Source of the DNA: an uncultured Eubacteriales bacterium
GTDB lineage: Bacteria; Bacillota; Clostridia; Oscillospirales; Acutalibacteraceae
Assembly (NCBI GenBank): GCA_934728355.1
Contig: CAKVEA010000001.1
Coordinates: 124,001-188,000, forward strand
DNA length: 64,000 bases
Reading direction: 5' to 3'
Shown here in pieces: positions 9,110 to 18,334 of this stretch; the first letter of the stretch is position 1, and each line of letters begins with the position of its first letter. The notes below the pieces were generated by a model that made no database searches, had not been told where the DNA came from, and saw only the letters and a program-made list of their open reading frames with translations. The position numbers and the translations under genes are program-made.

Positions 9110-9577
9110 TTAAAGAAGTACATCTAACTTACCGAAAATCATAATTGAAACAAGCAATCCATAAAGAGCAATACCCTCACCGAGTGCAACGAAAATAAGT
9201 GCCTTACCGAATGCTTTTGGATCTTCGGAAGTTGCAGCAATAGCAGCCGGTGCAGCAGAAGCAACAGCTATTCCTCCACCTATACCTGAAAGTCCTGTAA
9301 CCAAAGCGGCAGCAATTAATCCAACACCATATGCGGAAGCTTTTGAACTTGCTGTAGTTTGAACACTGGATCCTGATGAAGAACTACTTTCAGAAGAACT
9401 TGCAGCAGAAGCACTGCTTGCACAAGAGAAAATTGAGATAAACATGAAAATTGCGACAGATGCTATTTGAAATAAAACTGCTTTTTTCTTACTTGCTCCT
9501 CTTTTAACTACTTTAACAGCTATCCATGAACTAAAAATTATAAGTAATGCTGGAATAATAAAATATAAAATTTTCAT
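9110..9577 (-). CDS. ntpK: V-type ATPase membrane rotor subunit K
   Basis: 155 residues. The C-terminal pair of helices (about 84-115 and 124-150) is the ion-carrying hairpin, with GLSGIGGGIAVASAAPAAIA and the ion-binding glutamate E134 in FVALGEGIALYGLL. Two additional hydrophobic segments (about 2-22, 33-55) precede it, giving four helices overall, as I recall for clostridial K subunits. Between the two pairs is a serine-rich linker (about 53-81) with an uninterrupted SSSSS stretch. Whether it moves protons or sodium cannot be decided by eye. It lies 13 nt before subunit F on the coding strand. Confidence 0.93.
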   Translation of the reverse strand: MKILYFIIPALLIIFSSWIAVKVVKRGASKKKAVLFQIASVAIFMFISIFSCASSASAASSSESSSSSGSSVQTTASSKASAYGVGLIAAALVTGLSGIGGGIAVASAAPAAIAATSEDPKAFGKALIFVALGEGIALYGLLVSIMIFGKLDVLL

Positions 9578-9606
9578 AATGTTAATCCTCCAAATATTTT
9601 TATTTT

Positions 9607-11592
9607 TTATCTGACTGCTTTATTAGCAGTAACAGGCGAATACTCTCTTCCTTGACCTTCAAAAAACTTACTGAACATTTCATAAAACTCAAGTCTTAAA
9701 ACCTGTATACCGGAAAGTAAAGCTTCCAGTGCTATAACAAATATGTTCCCAATAATAAGTGCTAAATAATAACCTACTCCTTGACCTGCCATTTCAGCAA
9801 TAGTAAACACCACCATCATCATTCCGGCATGAACAAGTACAAACGCACCTACTCTTAAAAACGACATTGTATTTGTTACATAACTCAAAAGTATTTCGAA
9901 AAGTTCAAAAAAACTTTGAGATATATAGTCTGCCCAACTTTCAGGTTGCCAATCTTTTCTTTTTTCCATGAGTTTTATAAGCACTTCTTTAAACATGATA
10001 ATGAAAAGCGGCAAAATAAGCAAGAAAACTATATAAAAACTATTAACTAAACCTGTTTTAAATATCATTAAATCAAGCATCATATATATTGTTGAAATGT
10101 AAAATACCAAACCGCATATTCCATTTGGTCCAAAAACCGCTTCACCAATATTTTTCCTCTTTATCATTGAGTAAACTCCAAGAATCATCGACATAATAAG
10201 AAGTAAAATTCCAATGCCAACCGCAGAGTAAATTATCATATTTGATGAAGAAGGCTCCATGACCTCAATTGGTTTTTCTTTGAGACCGAAAACACTTTTG
10301 TAAACCGGATCAAGGGCATGTTCAAAACCAAATACAGACCCGAAAATCAAGCCAAACAGTGCTGAAGAAAGACCGCAAGGAATAAAAACCTCTCCAAACT
10401 TCATATTCATAAACTTAACCATTATCCACCCAATCAAAGCAAGAAGCAATCCTTGACCTAAATCCGCAAACATTATCCCAAACAAAAGAGGATAAGTTAC
10501 AGCAACAAAAACCGTAGGATCAATTTCATTATACGAAGGCATGCCGTAAGTCCTGACGAAAAATTCAAAAGGCTTAAAAATTTTTTTGTTTTTAAGCTTT
10601 ACAGGTGGGGAATTCTTTAGGAGATTGGATCCTTCTTCAACAGAATACTCAAGTTCTTTCATAGATTCGATTTTACTTGTAAATGATTTAATTTCATCTT
10701 TCGGAACCCAACCTACGAGTATAAAACTGCTTCCATATTTCGAAGCAAAAGATTTTATCTCAAAATACAAGTTCAATTTTTCTATTTTTTTATAGTATTT
10801 CATGCATTCATCTTTTTGACTTTCCCAAAACTCCGAAATTTTGTTTTTAGATTCGTCTATTTCTTTTAAAAGTTCTTTTATTTGACTTTGAAAAAAAACA
10901 GTCTGTCCCTTCGGTGTTTTAGGGTAACTATTCATAGTTATTTCCTGAAATTGCATCTTTGAAAAAATCATATCGATTTCCTCTTGATTTTCCGGCTGAG
11001 TAAAATATATTCCCCATTTGTACTCATTATCGCTGTCAAATCCAAAGAAAAGAAGTTCAATTCCACGAGAAGCACTTTCACTGGCAATCTCTTCAAATCT
11101 GCTGTAATTTTCAAGAGGTATCTTTCCAAAACGAGCCTTTATATACTCACACGAAAGAATATCTTCTAAAGTTTTTTCCAGTCCATGAAAATGTTTTAAT
11201 TTTTCAATCTCTTCATTTACTTTAGTTATTTTTGCTTGAGCTTCTCTTTTTTTGTCGACTAAAAACTCAACTTTTTCAGAGAAATAATTAACATACTTGT
11301 CTATTTTACTTCTGCTTACTTGAAAATTAGAAATCTCAACATCTTCCGGTTTTGCAGTACAAGCATATATTGAATTTTTTAGCTTTGAAAGAGGTGAAGA
11401 ATATGGATTTTCTTCAGAGATAGGTAAAAAATTATCGGTATTTGAATAAAAAGAAGATACATTATCAGGTTGAAACACTCCCGATTCGCCGCAAATGTTT
11501 ACAAATTCATCAAGTTTTTTTATAGGACCGATAATACTGACTAAATTCATTTTGCATACAGCCACTTTGTTATCCCGCCTTTCATTTTTCAA
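9607..11592 (-). CDS. ntpI: V-type ATPase subunit I (membrane stator)
   Basis: 661 residues. The N-terminal soluble half (about 1-345) contains coiled-coil segments (VDKKREAQAKITKVNEEIEK; IKELLKEIDESKNKISEFWE) and the C-terminal half has about seven or eight membrane helices. Family motifs: GMPSYNEIDPTVFVAVTYPL, FGIMFADLGQGL, SFLRVGAFVLVHAGM, and EALLSGIQVLRLEFYEMFSKFF with the arginine next to the ion path. It forms the half-channels facing the K ring. It overlaps ntpC by 4 nt, indicating translational coupling. Confidence 0.96.
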   Translation of the reverse strand: MKNERRDNKVAVCKMNLVSIIGPIKKLDEFVNICGESGVFQPDNVSSFYSNTDNFLPISEENPYSSPLSKLKNSIYACTAKPEDVEISNFQVSRSKIDKYVNYFSEKVEFLVDKKREAQAKITKVNEEIEKLKHFHGLEKTLEDILSCEYIKARFGKIPLENYSRFEEIASESASRGIELLFFGFDSDNEYKWGIYFTQPENQEEIDMIFSKMQFQEITMNSYPKTPKGQTVFFQSQIKELLKEIDESKNKISEFWESQKDECMKYYKKIEKLNLYFEIKSFASKYGSSFILVGWVPKDEIKSFTSKIESMKELEYSVEEGSNLLKNSPPVKLKNKKIFKPFEFFVRTYGMPSYNEIDPTVFVAVTYPLLFGIMFADLGQGLLLALIGWIMVKFMNMKFGEVFIPCGLSSALFGLIFGSVFGFEHALDPVYKSVFGLKEKPIEVMEPSSSNMIIYSAVGIGILLLIMSMILGVYSMIKRKNIGEAVFGPNGICGLVFYISTIYMMLDLMIFKTGLVNSFYIVFLLILPLFIIMFKEVLIKLMEKRKDWQPESWADYISQSFFELFEILLSYVTNTMSFLRVGAFVLVHAGMMMVVFTIAEMAGQGVGYYLALIIGNIFVIALEALLSGIQVLRLEFYEMFSKFFEGQGREYSPVTANKAVR

Positions 11593-12626
11593 ATTATAAG
11601 CATTTTTCTTATTTCATCAGGAGAAAGCCTGTATTTTATTCCTTCAATAATTGTAATTATATTTAAAATTTCAGTTTCTTCAAGAAAGATATATGAAACT
11701 AAAACAACCGGAGGAAAAGAAGAAAATCTTATATTGTGTCTACACCAATTAAATCGCATATTTTTCGGTACTTTATCAACTATATCAAGATTCCTTGAAA
11801 ACCATTTTTTACCCATTGAAGTATTTTTCATATCAGTCATCATTTGTTTATTATCAGGAGTACAAACAAACGATTCAAGTTTTTCTCTTTTTAAAGTTCC
11901 TCCACTAATAAGTGCTTGCATCATATAAGAAGGTGTCAATTTATAAAATTTTTTCATTCTGACAATTCTTATCATATTACTCAAATCAATATAAAGATTA
12001 AAAAAATCTTTAAGCTCTCTTTTGGCTTTTCCTTTGACATAAGTATCTATAATTTCAAAAACTATTTCATAAAGATAGTTATGAAGAGAAGTTTCAACAG
12101 CGGTGACATCTATTTTTTCGCCCTTTTTCGGTTTAAAATTAATAAGTATATTATAATATTTCGATTTTTTAACTGAATTTAAAAGGTCATCATAATTCCT
12201 GCAAGAAGAAAGAGATTTCAAATCAACCTTTGTATGGTCATAGAAAAAATCCGGAATAGGGAAAATGCTTTCTCCGGTCATTCCTGCAGATATAAGCATA
12301 ATGATATGCATAAACTGCTCAACTTCGGCTCTGGAAACAAAATAATCACAAAAATGCTCTCCGACTGAAATATCATACCTTCCAAGAATTTCAAAATCTC
12401 TGAAAAGTTTAAGTTTCAACCTTTCTTCAAGGTCGTTACGGTGGACACCTATTTCATTTAAGTCTTTCAAAACACTTCCATAAGATGTTTTTTTCTTTAA
12501 GTAAGAGACCACATCAGGAATATTTCTGCAAGAAATAAGCTCTTCATAATTTTTTTTAGTTATTCGTTTTCCATACATAGCCCTCGCTTTTGAAAGCACA
12601 GCATTAGAAGCATAAGAAATTATCAT
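11589..12626 (-). CDS. ntpC: V-type ATPase subunit C (rotor socket)
   Basis: 345 residues, the normal size. It starts IISYASNAVLSKARAMYGKR, and contains segments such as RNIPDVVSYLKKKTSYG, FNLYIDLSNMIRIVRMKKF and FLEETEILNIITIIEGIKY typical of bacterial NtpC/AhaC. It connects the DF shaft to the K ring. It is 82 nt downstream of the first gene of the operon with only a weak ribosome site (AGGGGC) before ATG 12626. It overlaps ntpI by 4 nt. Confidence 0.93.
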   Translation of the reverse strand: MIISYASNAVLSKARAMYGKRITKKNYEELISCRNIPDVVSYLKKKTSYGSVLKDLNEIGVHRNDLEERLKLKLFRDFEILGRYDISVGEHFCDYFVSRAEVEQFMHIIMLISAGMTGESIFPIPDFFYDHTKVDLKSLSSCRNYDDLLNSVKKSKYYNILINFKPKKGEKIDVTAVETSLHNYLYEIVFEIIDTYVKGKAKRELKDFFNLYIDLSNMIRIVRMKKFYKLTPSYMMQALISGGTLKREKLESFVCTPDNKQMMTDMKNTSMGKKWFSRNLDIVDKVPKNMRFNWCRHNIRFSSFPPVVLVSYIFLEETEILNIITIIEGIKYRLSPDEIRKMLII

Positions 12627-12708
12627 ATTCTTGAAAGCCCCTATAAAGACTACCTTTACAAGGCTTTTCTCTCACCACCATTCAATAGAATTTAAAGGTT
12701 TAAAATTT

Positions 12709-13020
12709 TTAACTTTCTATAACTCTCTTAACTATTGTATTAATCCAGTCTTCTTTGTTTTCGGAATATATTTTTTCTATTCTTTCAATTTTTTTCTTAT
12801 GCATTCCTTCTATTGCCGAAAGTTTTATGCAAGCCTTAACTTTTTCGTCTCTTTCTTTTTCTTTTATATCAACTTGTGCACGTTCCATGTACTCTAATCG
12901 TCTTTTTTCTTTAAGGTCACTAATCTTTTGTTCAAGATCAACTTTAAGTTGCTTTGCTTTAATGGCATTTTCTCTTGCTTGTTTATCAAGCTCGATAATC
13001 TTGCCTATCATATCTTCCAA
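12709..13020 (-). CDS. V-type ATPase peripheral stalk subunit (G/H-like)
   Basis: 103 residues, highly charged and helical throughout (EDMIGKIIELDKQARENAIK; LEQKISDLKEKRRLEYMERA), as for the small stalk partner of subunit E. First gene of the operon, which is where Enterococcus-type operons place NtpF. Identification comes mostly from position, size and composition because these subunits diverge quickly. The start is TTG at 13020, with AAAGGGGGG six nt upstream; the in-frame ATG at codon 4 has no such site. Confidence 0.75.
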   Translation of the reverse strand: MEDMIGKIIELDKQARENAIKAKQLKVDLEQKISDLKEKRRLEYMERAQVDIKEKERDEKVKACIKLSAIEGMHKKKIERIEKIYSENKEDWINTIVKRVIES

Positions 13021-13053
13021 AATTATCCCCCCTTTATAACATTTTCACATAGA

Positions 13054-13081
13054 ATTATGATACAAATATTAAAAATGTCAA
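13054..13081 (-). promoter_or_regulatory. Promoter of the V-ATPase operon
   Basis: Minus strand TTGACA (13076-13081), 16-nt spacer, CATAAT (13054-13059), about 35 nt upstream of the first stalk-subunit gene. It is divergent from the pyrH promoter; the two -35 elements are about 50 nt apart. Confidence 0.75.
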
Positions 13082-13128
13082 TAACTAAAAGAAAAAATTT
13101 AATTTTTTTAAAAATAATTTTTTAGGTA

Positions 13129-13157
13129 TTTACATAAAACAACAATTAAGTTAAAAT
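13129..13157 (+). promoter_or_regulatory. Promoter of the pyrH-polC operon
   Basis: TTTACA (13129-13134), 17-nt spacer, TAAAAT (13152-13157), about 65 nt before the pyrH start. No other promoter-like site or terminator is evident in the close-packed genes that follow, so this may serve all eight. Confidence 0.7.
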
Positions 13158-13223
13158 GTTTTTGAATATCAAATACAAGCATTTAAGCCAAAATCAAGTA
13201 ATAAATTCGGGAGTGATTACATT

Positions 13224-13934
13224 TTGAAATTAAAGTACAAAAGAATAGTTTTAAAATTGAGCGGAGAATCTCTTTCCGGCAATAAAGGTCAAGGGATAGA
13301 TTTTCAAACAACAATGAAGATATCTGAAATTATCAAAAAGCTTTCTCTCCTTGGTGTCGAAGTTTCAATTGTAGTTGGAGGAGGAAATTTTTGGAGAGGA
13401 AGAAGCAGCCAAGAAATGAACAGAGTTAAAGCAGATCATATCGGTATGATGGCAACTATGATGAATGCACTGGCTTTGGAAGATTCTTTAAATCAACTTG
13501 GAGTTGAAGTTTCTCTTTTATCTTCAGTAGAGTTTGCTCAAGTTGGAAAACTTTATTCTCCTCAAAGAGCCGTTAAAAGTCTTGAGAAAGGTAAAGTTGT
13601 AATTTTTGGCTATGGTACCGGAAATGCATTTTTTTCAACTGACACAGCTGCTTCCTTAAGAGCTGCAGAAATAGAAGCACAAGTCATATTAAAAGCTGCT
13701 GCAAATGTTGACGGAGTATATGATTCAGACCCAAATAAAAATCCAAACGCAAAAAAATATGAATCTTTAACTTTCGATCAAATGCTTTCAAAAGACTTGA
13801 AAGTTATCGACAGCACCGCAGCCGCAATGTGCAGAGACAATAAAATTCCATTCCTTATTTTCAACATGGATCCTCTTACAAACATAGTAAATGTTTTGGA
13901 AAATCCTTCCCTCGGAACCTTAGTCACAGCATAA
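13224..13934 (+). CDS. pyrH: UMP kinase
   Basis: 236 residues, the usual length. Phosphorylates UMP to UDP in pyrimidine nucleotide synthesis, cytoplasmic hexamer. Amino-acid-kinase fold signatures: LKLSGESLSG near the N-terminus, IVVGGGNFWRGR, ADHIGMMATMMNALALEDSL, and KAANVDGVYDSDPNKNPNAK. The start is TTG at 13224, positioned after CGGGAGTG; no better start is near. First gene of a classical pyrH-frr-uppS-cdsA-dxr-rseP-ispG-polC series. The tsf/rpsB genes that often precede pyrH are not here; a divergent V-ATPase operon is. Confidence 0.98.
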   Translation: MKLKYKRIVLKLSGESLSGNKGQGIDFQTTMKISEIIKKLSLLGVEVSIVVGGGNFWRGRSSQEMNRVKADHIGMMATMMNALALEDSLNQLGVEVSLLSSVEFAQVGKLYSPQRAVKSLEKGKVVIFGYGTGNAFFSTDTAASLRAAEIEAQVILKAAANVDGVYDSDPNKNPNAKKYESLTFDQMLSKDLKVIDSTAAAMCRDNKIPFLIFNMDPLTNIVNVLENPSLGTLVTA

Positions 13935-13970
13935 AAAACATAAAAATATATTAAAGAAAGGTGATTTTTA

Positions 13971-14525
13971 ATGAACACAATAATTTCAAATACTAAATCT
14001 CGCATGACATCAGCCACAGAACATTTAACAGAAGAATACAGCTCAATTCGTGCAGGAAGAGCAAATCCCGGCATTCTTGACAAAATTGCTGTTGATTACT
14101 ATGGAACACAAACACCTATAAATCAAGTAGCAGCAATTTCCGTACCGGAGGCACGTATAATTTTGATTCAACCATGGGATACCTCTTTACTTTCTGCAAT
14201 CGAAAAAGCCATTCAGAAAGCAGATCTTGGTATAAACCCGCAAAATGACGGAAAAAATATAAGACTTATATTTCCTCAATTAACAGAAGACAGAAGAAAA
14301 GAAATAGTAAAAGATGTAGCTAAATTAGCAGAAGAGGCAAAAATTTCGGTAAGAAACATCAGAAGAGATGCGCTCGATAAAATTAAAGCTCTTAAAAAAT
14401 CTTCAGAAATAACCGAAGACGAACTAAAGAAAGCAGAAAAAAATATTCAAGATTTTACAGATAAATCATGTGACAAAATTGACGAAATTTGTAATTCAAA
14501 GAAAAAACAAATAATGGAAATATAA
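13971..14525 (+). CDS. frr: Ribosome recycling factor
   Basis: 184 residues, standard length. With EF-G it splits post-termination ribosomes. Family landmarks: SSIRAGRANPGILDKIAVDY, YGTQTPINQVAAISVPEAR, then LRNIRRDA-type helix (VRNIRRDALDKIKALKKS) and the C-terminal helix of the long three-helix bundle. ATG at 13971 after AAAGAAAGGTG. 36 nt downstream of pyrH, the usual pairing. Confidence 0.98.
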   Translation: MNTIISNTKSRMTSATEHLTEEYSSIRAGRANPGILDKIAVDYYGTQTPINQVAAISVPEARIILIQPWDTSLLSAIEKAIQKADLGINPQNDGKNIRLIFPQLTEDRRKEIVKDVAKLAEEAKISVRNIRRDALDKIKALKKSSEITEDELKKAEKNIQDFTDKSCDKIDEICNSKKKQIMEI

Positions 14526-14549
14526 ATAATTACTTAGAGGAACTTTTAA

Positions 14550-15272
14550 ATGAACATATCTAAAAACAGTAGTTTATTACCAAAACATATAGGAATTATA
14601 ATGGATGGTAACAGAAGATGGGCAAAAAATCGATTTTTGCCCTCACTTCAAGGACATTCTCGTGGGGCAGAAACATTAAAATCAATTTGCTTATACTGTA
14701 ATAAAATAGGAATAAAATATCTAACTGTTTACGCATTTTCGACTGAAAACTGGAAAAGGTCAGAAAATGAAATAGAGTATTTAATGAAATTATTTAAAAA
14801 ATATCTTACAGATATAATTGAAGATAAGCTCGGATCGGAAAATATAAAAATAAATATTCTGGGTGACACTTCAAGATTTTCAGAAGAATTAAAAAATTTA
14901 ATACTTAAAATTGAAGAGAAATCCTCGAAAAACACAGGAATTGTGCTTAATATAGCTTTAAATTACGGCGGACGACAAGAAATGATTAAAGCTGTAAGTT
15001 CTATACTTTCCGATTTCGAAAACAAAAAAATAGATAAACAAAATATAACCGAAGAGTATATTTCAAGTAAAACATACTTTTATAATCAACCCGATCCCGA
15101 CCTTATAATAAGAACTGCGGGTGAAAAAAGACTTTCAAATTTCATGATGTGGCAATCAGTTTATTCAGAGCTTTATTTTACAAGTGTTTTATGGCCTGAT
15201 TTTAATGAAAAAGAATTAGACAAAGCAATTGAAGAATATTCAAAAAGAGTACGTCGCTTTGGGGGTGCATAG
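14550..15272 (+). CDS. uppS: Undecaprenyl diphosphate synthase (cis-prenyltransferase)
   Basis: 240 residues. Extends farnesyl diphosphate with isopentenyl units to make the C55 carrier for peptidoglycan and wall polymers. Motifs: IIMDGNRRWAKNR with the catalytic aspartate, GHSRGAE, AFSTENWKRSENEI, and DLIIRTAGEKRLSNFMMWQ near the C-terminus. ATG at 14550 following GAGGAAC. 24 nt after frr. Its substrate route is served by dxr and ispG just downstream, which suggests co-regulation. Confidence 0.97.
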   Translation: MNISKNSSLLPKHIGIIMDGNRRWAKNRFLPSLQGHSRGAETLKSICLYCNKIGIKYLTVYAFSTENWKRSENEIEYLMKLFKKYLTDIIEDKLGSENIKINILGDTSRFSEELKNLILKIEEKSSKNTGIVLNIALNYGGRQEMIKAVSSILSDFENKKIDKQNITEEYISSKTYFYNQPDPDLIIRTAGEKRLSNFMMWQSVYSELYFTSVLWPDFNEKELDKAIEEYSKRVRRFGGA

Positions 15273-15276
15273 AAAA

Positions 15277-16095
15277 TTGTCAAAAAGGATAATCTCAGGT
15301 CTTATAGGAGCATCTCTTACCGTTATAATTTTATTTTTCGATCAAAATTTTCAGTGGCTTATTAATTGTGCGACAGCTATTATATCAATACTCGCAATAA
15401 GAGAGATTTTCGCAGTTCTAGAAATATCAAATTTATATATATTAACTATTCCGACAACTGTTTATATTCCTATAATTTTAATTGCAGGACACAATACTTT
15501 GTGGGAATTAAGCTTTTATTTATACACCATACTAATGTTTTCATCAATGATGCAAAATAAGGAAATTAAATTGCGAGATGTTTGTATTGTGTACAGCATG
15601 ACAATTTTAATATCTTTCTCACTTTTCAAAATGGTAGATCTTAGAAATTATGGCGGTGATTTTGGAAACTTTTATGTATTTTTAGCATTGTCAATTGCTT
15701 GGATGTCAGACACGGGAGCATATTTTTGCGGAAAACTTTTCGGAAAAAGTAAACTTTGTCCCGAGATAAGTCCTAAAAAGACTTTAGAAGGTTTTATCGG
15801 TGGAATAATAGTATGCTTATTATGCGTAATTTTAATAGCTGCTGTTTTCAACAATTATGTATTTCCTCAAAAACAACAAATCAATTATTTTTCAGTAATT
15901 GTATTAGGAATTTTAGGGTCTTTAATTTCTTCACTTGGAGATTTATGTTTTTCAACAATAAAAAGAAAGTGCGGTGTGAAAGATTTCGGAAACCTCATGC
16001 CAGGGCACGGTGGAATTTTAGATCGTTTTGACAGTGTTATTTTTGTAGTGCCTTTTGTGTATTTATATTTAAATTTCATACCTATAATATTTTAA
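15277..16095 (+). CDS. cdsA: Phosphatidate cytidylyltransferase (CDP-diglyceride synthase)
   Basis: Makes CDP-diacylglycerol for phospholipid synthesis. Integral membrane protein with about eight helices and the family signature STIKRKCGVKDFGNLMPGHG followed by GILDRFDS; also SDTGAYFCGKLFGK and ISPKKTLEGFIGG. The start is not obvious: the frame is open from a TTG at 15229 inside uppS and has GTG at 15265, but homologues begin close to MSKRIISGLIGA, so I take TTG at 15277, with GGGGG at 15261-15265 as ribosome site. That gives 272 residues and begins 4 nt after uppS. Confidence 0.93.
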   Translation: MSKRIISGLIGASLTVIILFFDQNFQWLINCATAIISILAIREIFAVLEISNLYILTIPTTVYIPIILIAGHNTLWELSFYLYTILMFSSMMQNKEIKLRDVCIVYSMTILISFSLFKMVDLRNYGGDFGNFYVFLALSIAWMSDTGAYFCGKLFGKSKLCPEISPKKTLEGFIGGIIVCLLCVILIAAVFNNYVFPQKQQINYFSVIVLGILGSLISSLGDLCFSTIKRKCGVKDFGNLMPGHGGILDRFDSVIFVVPFVYLYLNFIPIIF

Positions 16096-16108
16096 AAGAG
16101 TGATTAAT

Positions 16109-17269
16109 TTGAAAAAAAATATTTGTGTTTTAGGATCAACGGGTTCTATAGGAACTCAAACTTTAGAGGTTGCAAAAGAATTAAATTTAAATGTTGAAGC
16201 TTTATCTTCTTTTCAAAATATAGATTTACTTGAAAAGCAAATAAGAATTTTTAAGCCCAAAATAGCTGCGGTTGCAAATTTGGAAAAAGCATCTATTTTA
16301 AAAGACAGAGTTAAAGATACTTCAACAAAAATTTTGTCCGGTACCGAGGGAATATGCCAAGCTGCAACTGTTTCTTCAGCAGAAACGGTAGTAACCGCTC
16401 TTTCAGGAATTTCAGGACTTATACCAACATATGAAGCTATAAAATCCGGTAAAAATATAGCTTTGGCAAATAAAGAAACATTGGTAACAGGTGGAAATTT
16501 GATAAAAAAGATTGCAAAAGAAAAAAATGTTTCTATTCTTCCTATCGACAGTGAACACAGTGCTATTTTTCAATGTTTGCAAGGCTCAAAAGATATTAAA
16601 AAACTTATTTTAACCGCTTCAGGAGGCCCATTTTTCGGAAAAACATACGAAGATTTAGAAAACGTTTCTTTAAGTGAAGCTCTTAATCATCCAAGCTGGA
16701 GTATGGGTAAAAAAATCACTATAGATTCAGCTACAATGATGAATAAAGGATTTGAAATTATAGAAGCTGCACACCTTTTTGATGTTTCTGTTGAAAATAT
16801 AGAAGTTCTTATACATCGTCAAAGCATTGTACATTCTATGGTAGAATTTCAAGACGGATCACTTTTGGCACAAATGTCTTATCCGAGCATGAAAATGCCA
16901 ATTCAATACGCATTGACATATCCAAACAAAGTAAAATGTAATGCGCCTTCACTTAACTTGACTAATTACAAAGAAATCAGCTTTTTTGAACCTGATTATA
17001 AAGTTTTTGAATCTATGGAAATATGCAAAAAAGCCTTTAAAGAAGGTAATTGTGTGGCACTTAATGCCGCAAATGAAAAAGCAGTCGAACTTTTTTTGAA
17101 AAGTAAAATAAAATTTATGGATATTGTAAAGTTAGTAAAATCAGAACTTGAAAAATTTAAATCTTGCAATCCAAATACACTTGAAGAAATAATCTCTCTT
17201 GATAAAAAGGTAAAAAGTTCTACCGAAAAAGATGCATTGAATTTAAAAATTAGGGAGGCTAAAAAATGA
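16109..17269 (+). CDS. dxr: 1-deoxy-D-xylulose 5-phosphate reductoisomerase
   Basis: 386 residues from TTG 16109; an upstream in-frame GTG (16100) sits within the AAAGAGTG ribosome site, so the TTG is preferred. Second step of the methylerythritol phosphate isoprenoid route: converts DXP to MEP with NADPH. Nucleotide-binding LGSTGSIGTQTLEVA at the N-terminus, ALANKETLVTGG, metal-binding LPIDSEHSAIFQCL, and LTASGGPF with HPSWSMGKKITIDSATMMNK. Followed by rseP with a 4-nt overlap. Confidence 0.97.
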   Translation: MKKNICVLGSTGSIGTQTLEVAKELNLNVEALSSFQNIDLLEKQIRIFKPKIAAVANLEKASILKDRVKDTSTKILSGTEGICQAATVSSAETVVTALSGISGLIPTYEAIKSGKNIALANKETLVTGGNLIKKIAKEKNVSILPIDSEHSAIFQCLQGSKDIKKLILTASGGPFFGKTYEDLENVSLSEALNHPSWSMGKKITIDSATMMNKGFEIIEAAHLFDVSVENIEVLIHRQSIVHSMVEFQDGSLLAQMSYPSMKMPIQYALTYPNKVKCNAPSLNLTNYKEISFFEPDYKVFESMEICKKAFKEGNCVALNAANEKAVELFLKSKIKFMDIVKLVKSELEKFKSCNPNTLEEIISLDKKVKSSTEKDALNLKIREAKK

Positions 17270-18324
17270 ATATACTTTTTATAATAATAGGAATTTTATT
17301 ATTCAATTTCGTAGTTATAGCTCATGAGTGGGGTCATTATTTTACCGCTAAATCTTTTGGTGTTAAAGTCAATGAATTTGCAATCGGAATGGGACCTAAA
17401 ATTTTTAAAATTCAACGAGGAGAAACTTTATTTTCAATAAGAGCATTCCCTATGGGTGGCTTTTGTGCTATGGAAGGTGAAGATGAAAAAAGCGAAGACA
17501 CAAAAGCATTTGATACTAAAAAGCCATGGCAAAAAATAATAATAACTGCTATGGGAGCAATTATGAATTTCATTCTTGGATTCTTAATTACCTTAATTGT
17601 TATGATGCAAAGAAATGCTTTTATTTCCACTACTATTTCTAAATTTTCCGAAAATTCACTTTCTCAAAGTTCAGGACTTCAAATAGGAGATAAAATAACA
17701 AAAGTAGATGGCACCCCTGTGTTTACCTATAAAGATATAATTTTTGTCCTTTCTCTTTCCGAAAAAACATATTTTGATATTTGTGTTGAACGAAACGGAG
17801 AAAAAATTAATTTAAGCAATGTTGAATTCGGAACAGAAGAAAATCAATCAAATTCTAAAAAGCCATCCATAGATTTCAGCTTAAAAACTACAGAAAAAAA
17901 TTTCTTCACTTTAATTTCTCAAACAATTCTTGAAAATATGTCAGCAATTCAAATTACTTGGAAAAGTTTGTTAAGCTTCATAACCGGAAAGATTTCTTTA
18001 AATTTAATGAGCGGTCCTATAGGAATTGCCTCAGCAATGGGTCAAGCAACATCTGAAGGACTTAAAACCAGTTTTATGATGGGCTTGAATAATTTACTTT
18101 CACTCATTGCAATGATAACAATAAACTTAGGAATAATAAACTTACTTCCTTTACCTGCTCTAGACGGTGGTAGGCTCGTATTTTTGTTTTTTGAGCTTAT
18201 AACCGGAAAGAAAGTAAATCAAAAATATGAAGGTATTATTCATACTATAGGATTTATCTTATTTATAATTTTAGCTATATTTATTTCTTATAATGATATA
18301 TTAAGACTACTGAAAAAAAATTAA
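17266..18324 (+). CDS. rseP: RseP-family site-2 zinc metalloprotease
   Basis: 352 residues. Membrane-embedded protease that cuts transmembrane anti-sigma factors or signal peptides. The HEWGH zinc motif is at 20-24 (H20, E21, H24) in the first helix; a PDZ domain follows (about 120-190, SGLQIGDKITKVDGTPV), and the third zinc ligand is in LLPLPALDGGRLVF near residue 285. About four helices. ATG at 17266 overlaps the dxr stop (ATGA) and has GGGAGG upstream. The partner anti-sigma factor is not in this cluster. Confidence 0.96.
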   Translation: MNILFIIIGILLFNFVVIAHEWGHYFTAKSFGVKVNEFAIGMGPKIFKIQRGETLFSIRAFPMGGFCAMEGEDEKSEDTKAFDTKKPWQKIIITAMGAIMNFILGFLITLIVMMQRNAFISTTISKFSENSLSQSSGLQIGDKITKVDGTPVFTYKDIIFVLSLSEKTYFDICVERNGEKINLSNVEFGTEENQSNSKKPSIDFSLKTTEKNFFTLISQTILENMSAIQITWKSLLSFITGKISLNLMSGPIGIASAMGQATSEGLKTSFMMGLNNLLSLIAMITINLGIINLLPLPALDGGRLVFLFFELITGKKVNQKYEGIIHTIGFILFIILAIFISYNDILRLLKKN

Positions 18325-18334
18325 AGGAGTTTTT

